NCBI GenBank assembly: GCA_023422635.1
Contig: JAFAGO010000046.1
Location: 1-6,270, forward strand
Reading direction: 5' to 3'
Source: Bacteroidota bacterium
GTDB lineage: Bacteria > Bacteroidota > Bacteroidia > Flavobacteriales > Weeksellaceae
DNA length: 6,270 nucleotides
Part shown: positions 6,041 through 6,270 of the stretch, piece after piece
How positions within the stretch are numbered: position 1 is the stretch's first letter
How the letters are laid out: the number at the start of each line of letters is the position of its first letter
The notes under the pieces: model-generated
Seen by the model: the letters and a program-made list of their open reading frames with translations, nothing else
Database searches by the model: none
Told to the model about the DNA's origin: nothing
Translations under genes and position numbers: made by a program

Positions 6041-6270
6041 TCCAGATGGGCCTTTGATAATTTCTAAACGCTCCAAATTAACAGGATCAGAAAGCGAAAC
6101 AAAGTTAGTCGCCATTCCATTTCTAATTGCTCCCGCGCCGTCGGCTCCAGTGAAACCTCTTAACATCATCGAAAGTCCTGTTCCACCAGAACCCACTCCC
6201 AACATTACATTTGTAACACAGGAGAAGAAAGTAAAGCGCCTCTAAAATCTACTGAAACCTGCTCCAACAA
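6041..6270 (-). pseudogene. Plug-domain fragment of a TonB-dependent siderophore receptor
   Basis: Read leftward from the window edge, the minus strand encodes LLEQVSVDFRGALLSSP. One base appears to be missing near 6218, and then it reads VTNVMLGVGSGGTG, SMMLRGFTGADGAG, IRNGMATNFVSLSDPVN and LERLEIIKGPSG. These are classic plug motifs of FhuE/FcuA-like ferric-siderophore receptors (the LRGF, RNG and ERxEIxKGPS blocks). The family normally continues with TLFG after GPSG; here it becomes NPVNLKY and soon stops, so homology ends at about 6041. The fragment covers roughly residues 69-145 of such a protein. It begins only about four residues beyond the point where the receptor fragment at 1-193 leaves the window. 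It has no start codon or barrel here and cannot be functional as seen. Adding a G after the CCT codon repairs the frame. Confidence 0.8.

Noticed and set aside
5901..6245. A plus-strand 114-codon frame at the right end as a separate gene
   Set aside because: Its start is the tail of the dehydrogenase and its second half is antisense to the receptor plug, which has the family motifs. It only spans the junction.
1..6270. CRISPR array, tRNA, rRNA or defence-system genes
   Set aside because: No regularly spaced repeats, cloverleaf-like segments, rRNA-like sequence or defence-family motifs were seen on either strand. The only repeat pair found is the REP hairpins.

Overview
The window looks like AT-rich chromosomal DNA of a flavobacterium, most probably from the Chryseobacterium/Weeksellaceae group. 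The signs are TAnnTTTG-type -7 promoter boxes, no Shine-Dalgarno sequences, TonB-dependent receptors with a CarboxypepD_reg-like domain, and a flavobacterial REP-associated transposase. The family names come from recognising protein motifs, not from a search.

Layout, left to right. Positions 1-193 (minus strand) hold the first 64 codons of a siderophore-type TonB-dependent receptor, with one extra A just after the start codon. A carB-like 3' tail with its own terminator follows (278-418, minus). It ends abruptly at a 671-bp element (418-1088) made of two inverted REP-like hairpins around a RAYT/Y1 transposase gene that carries a premature TAG. Beyond the element is the 3' part of a YbfF-like alpha/beta hydrolase (1089-1340), also frameshifted, and then a strong terminator. 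The only intact genes come next: a 936-aa TonB-dependent receptor (1485-4295) and, 10 bp later, a 343-aa beta-propeller phytase-like lipoprotein (4306-5337). They form a two-gene operon with its own promoter and terminator. After it comes an extended short-chain dehydrogenase/epimerase (from 5419) that is broken by a TAG and a frameshift and is lost after about 165 codons. About 128 bp of unassigned sequence follow, then part of the plug domain of a siderophore receptor (6041-6270, minus).

Function. The intact pair looks like a phosphorus-scavenging module: the receptor would bind or import phytate, or a related phosphorylated or metal-complexed ligand, and the phytase would release phosphate. 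Everything around it is truncated, frameshifted or stopped.

The most unusual structural point is that the receptor fragments at the two ends of the window are consecutive parts of one protein on the same strand. This suggests a circular or tandemly duplicated template, two paralogous receptors, or an assembly/amplification chimera. The many single-base lesions are either real gene decay or low sequence quality near contig ends; the sequence alone cannot separate these.
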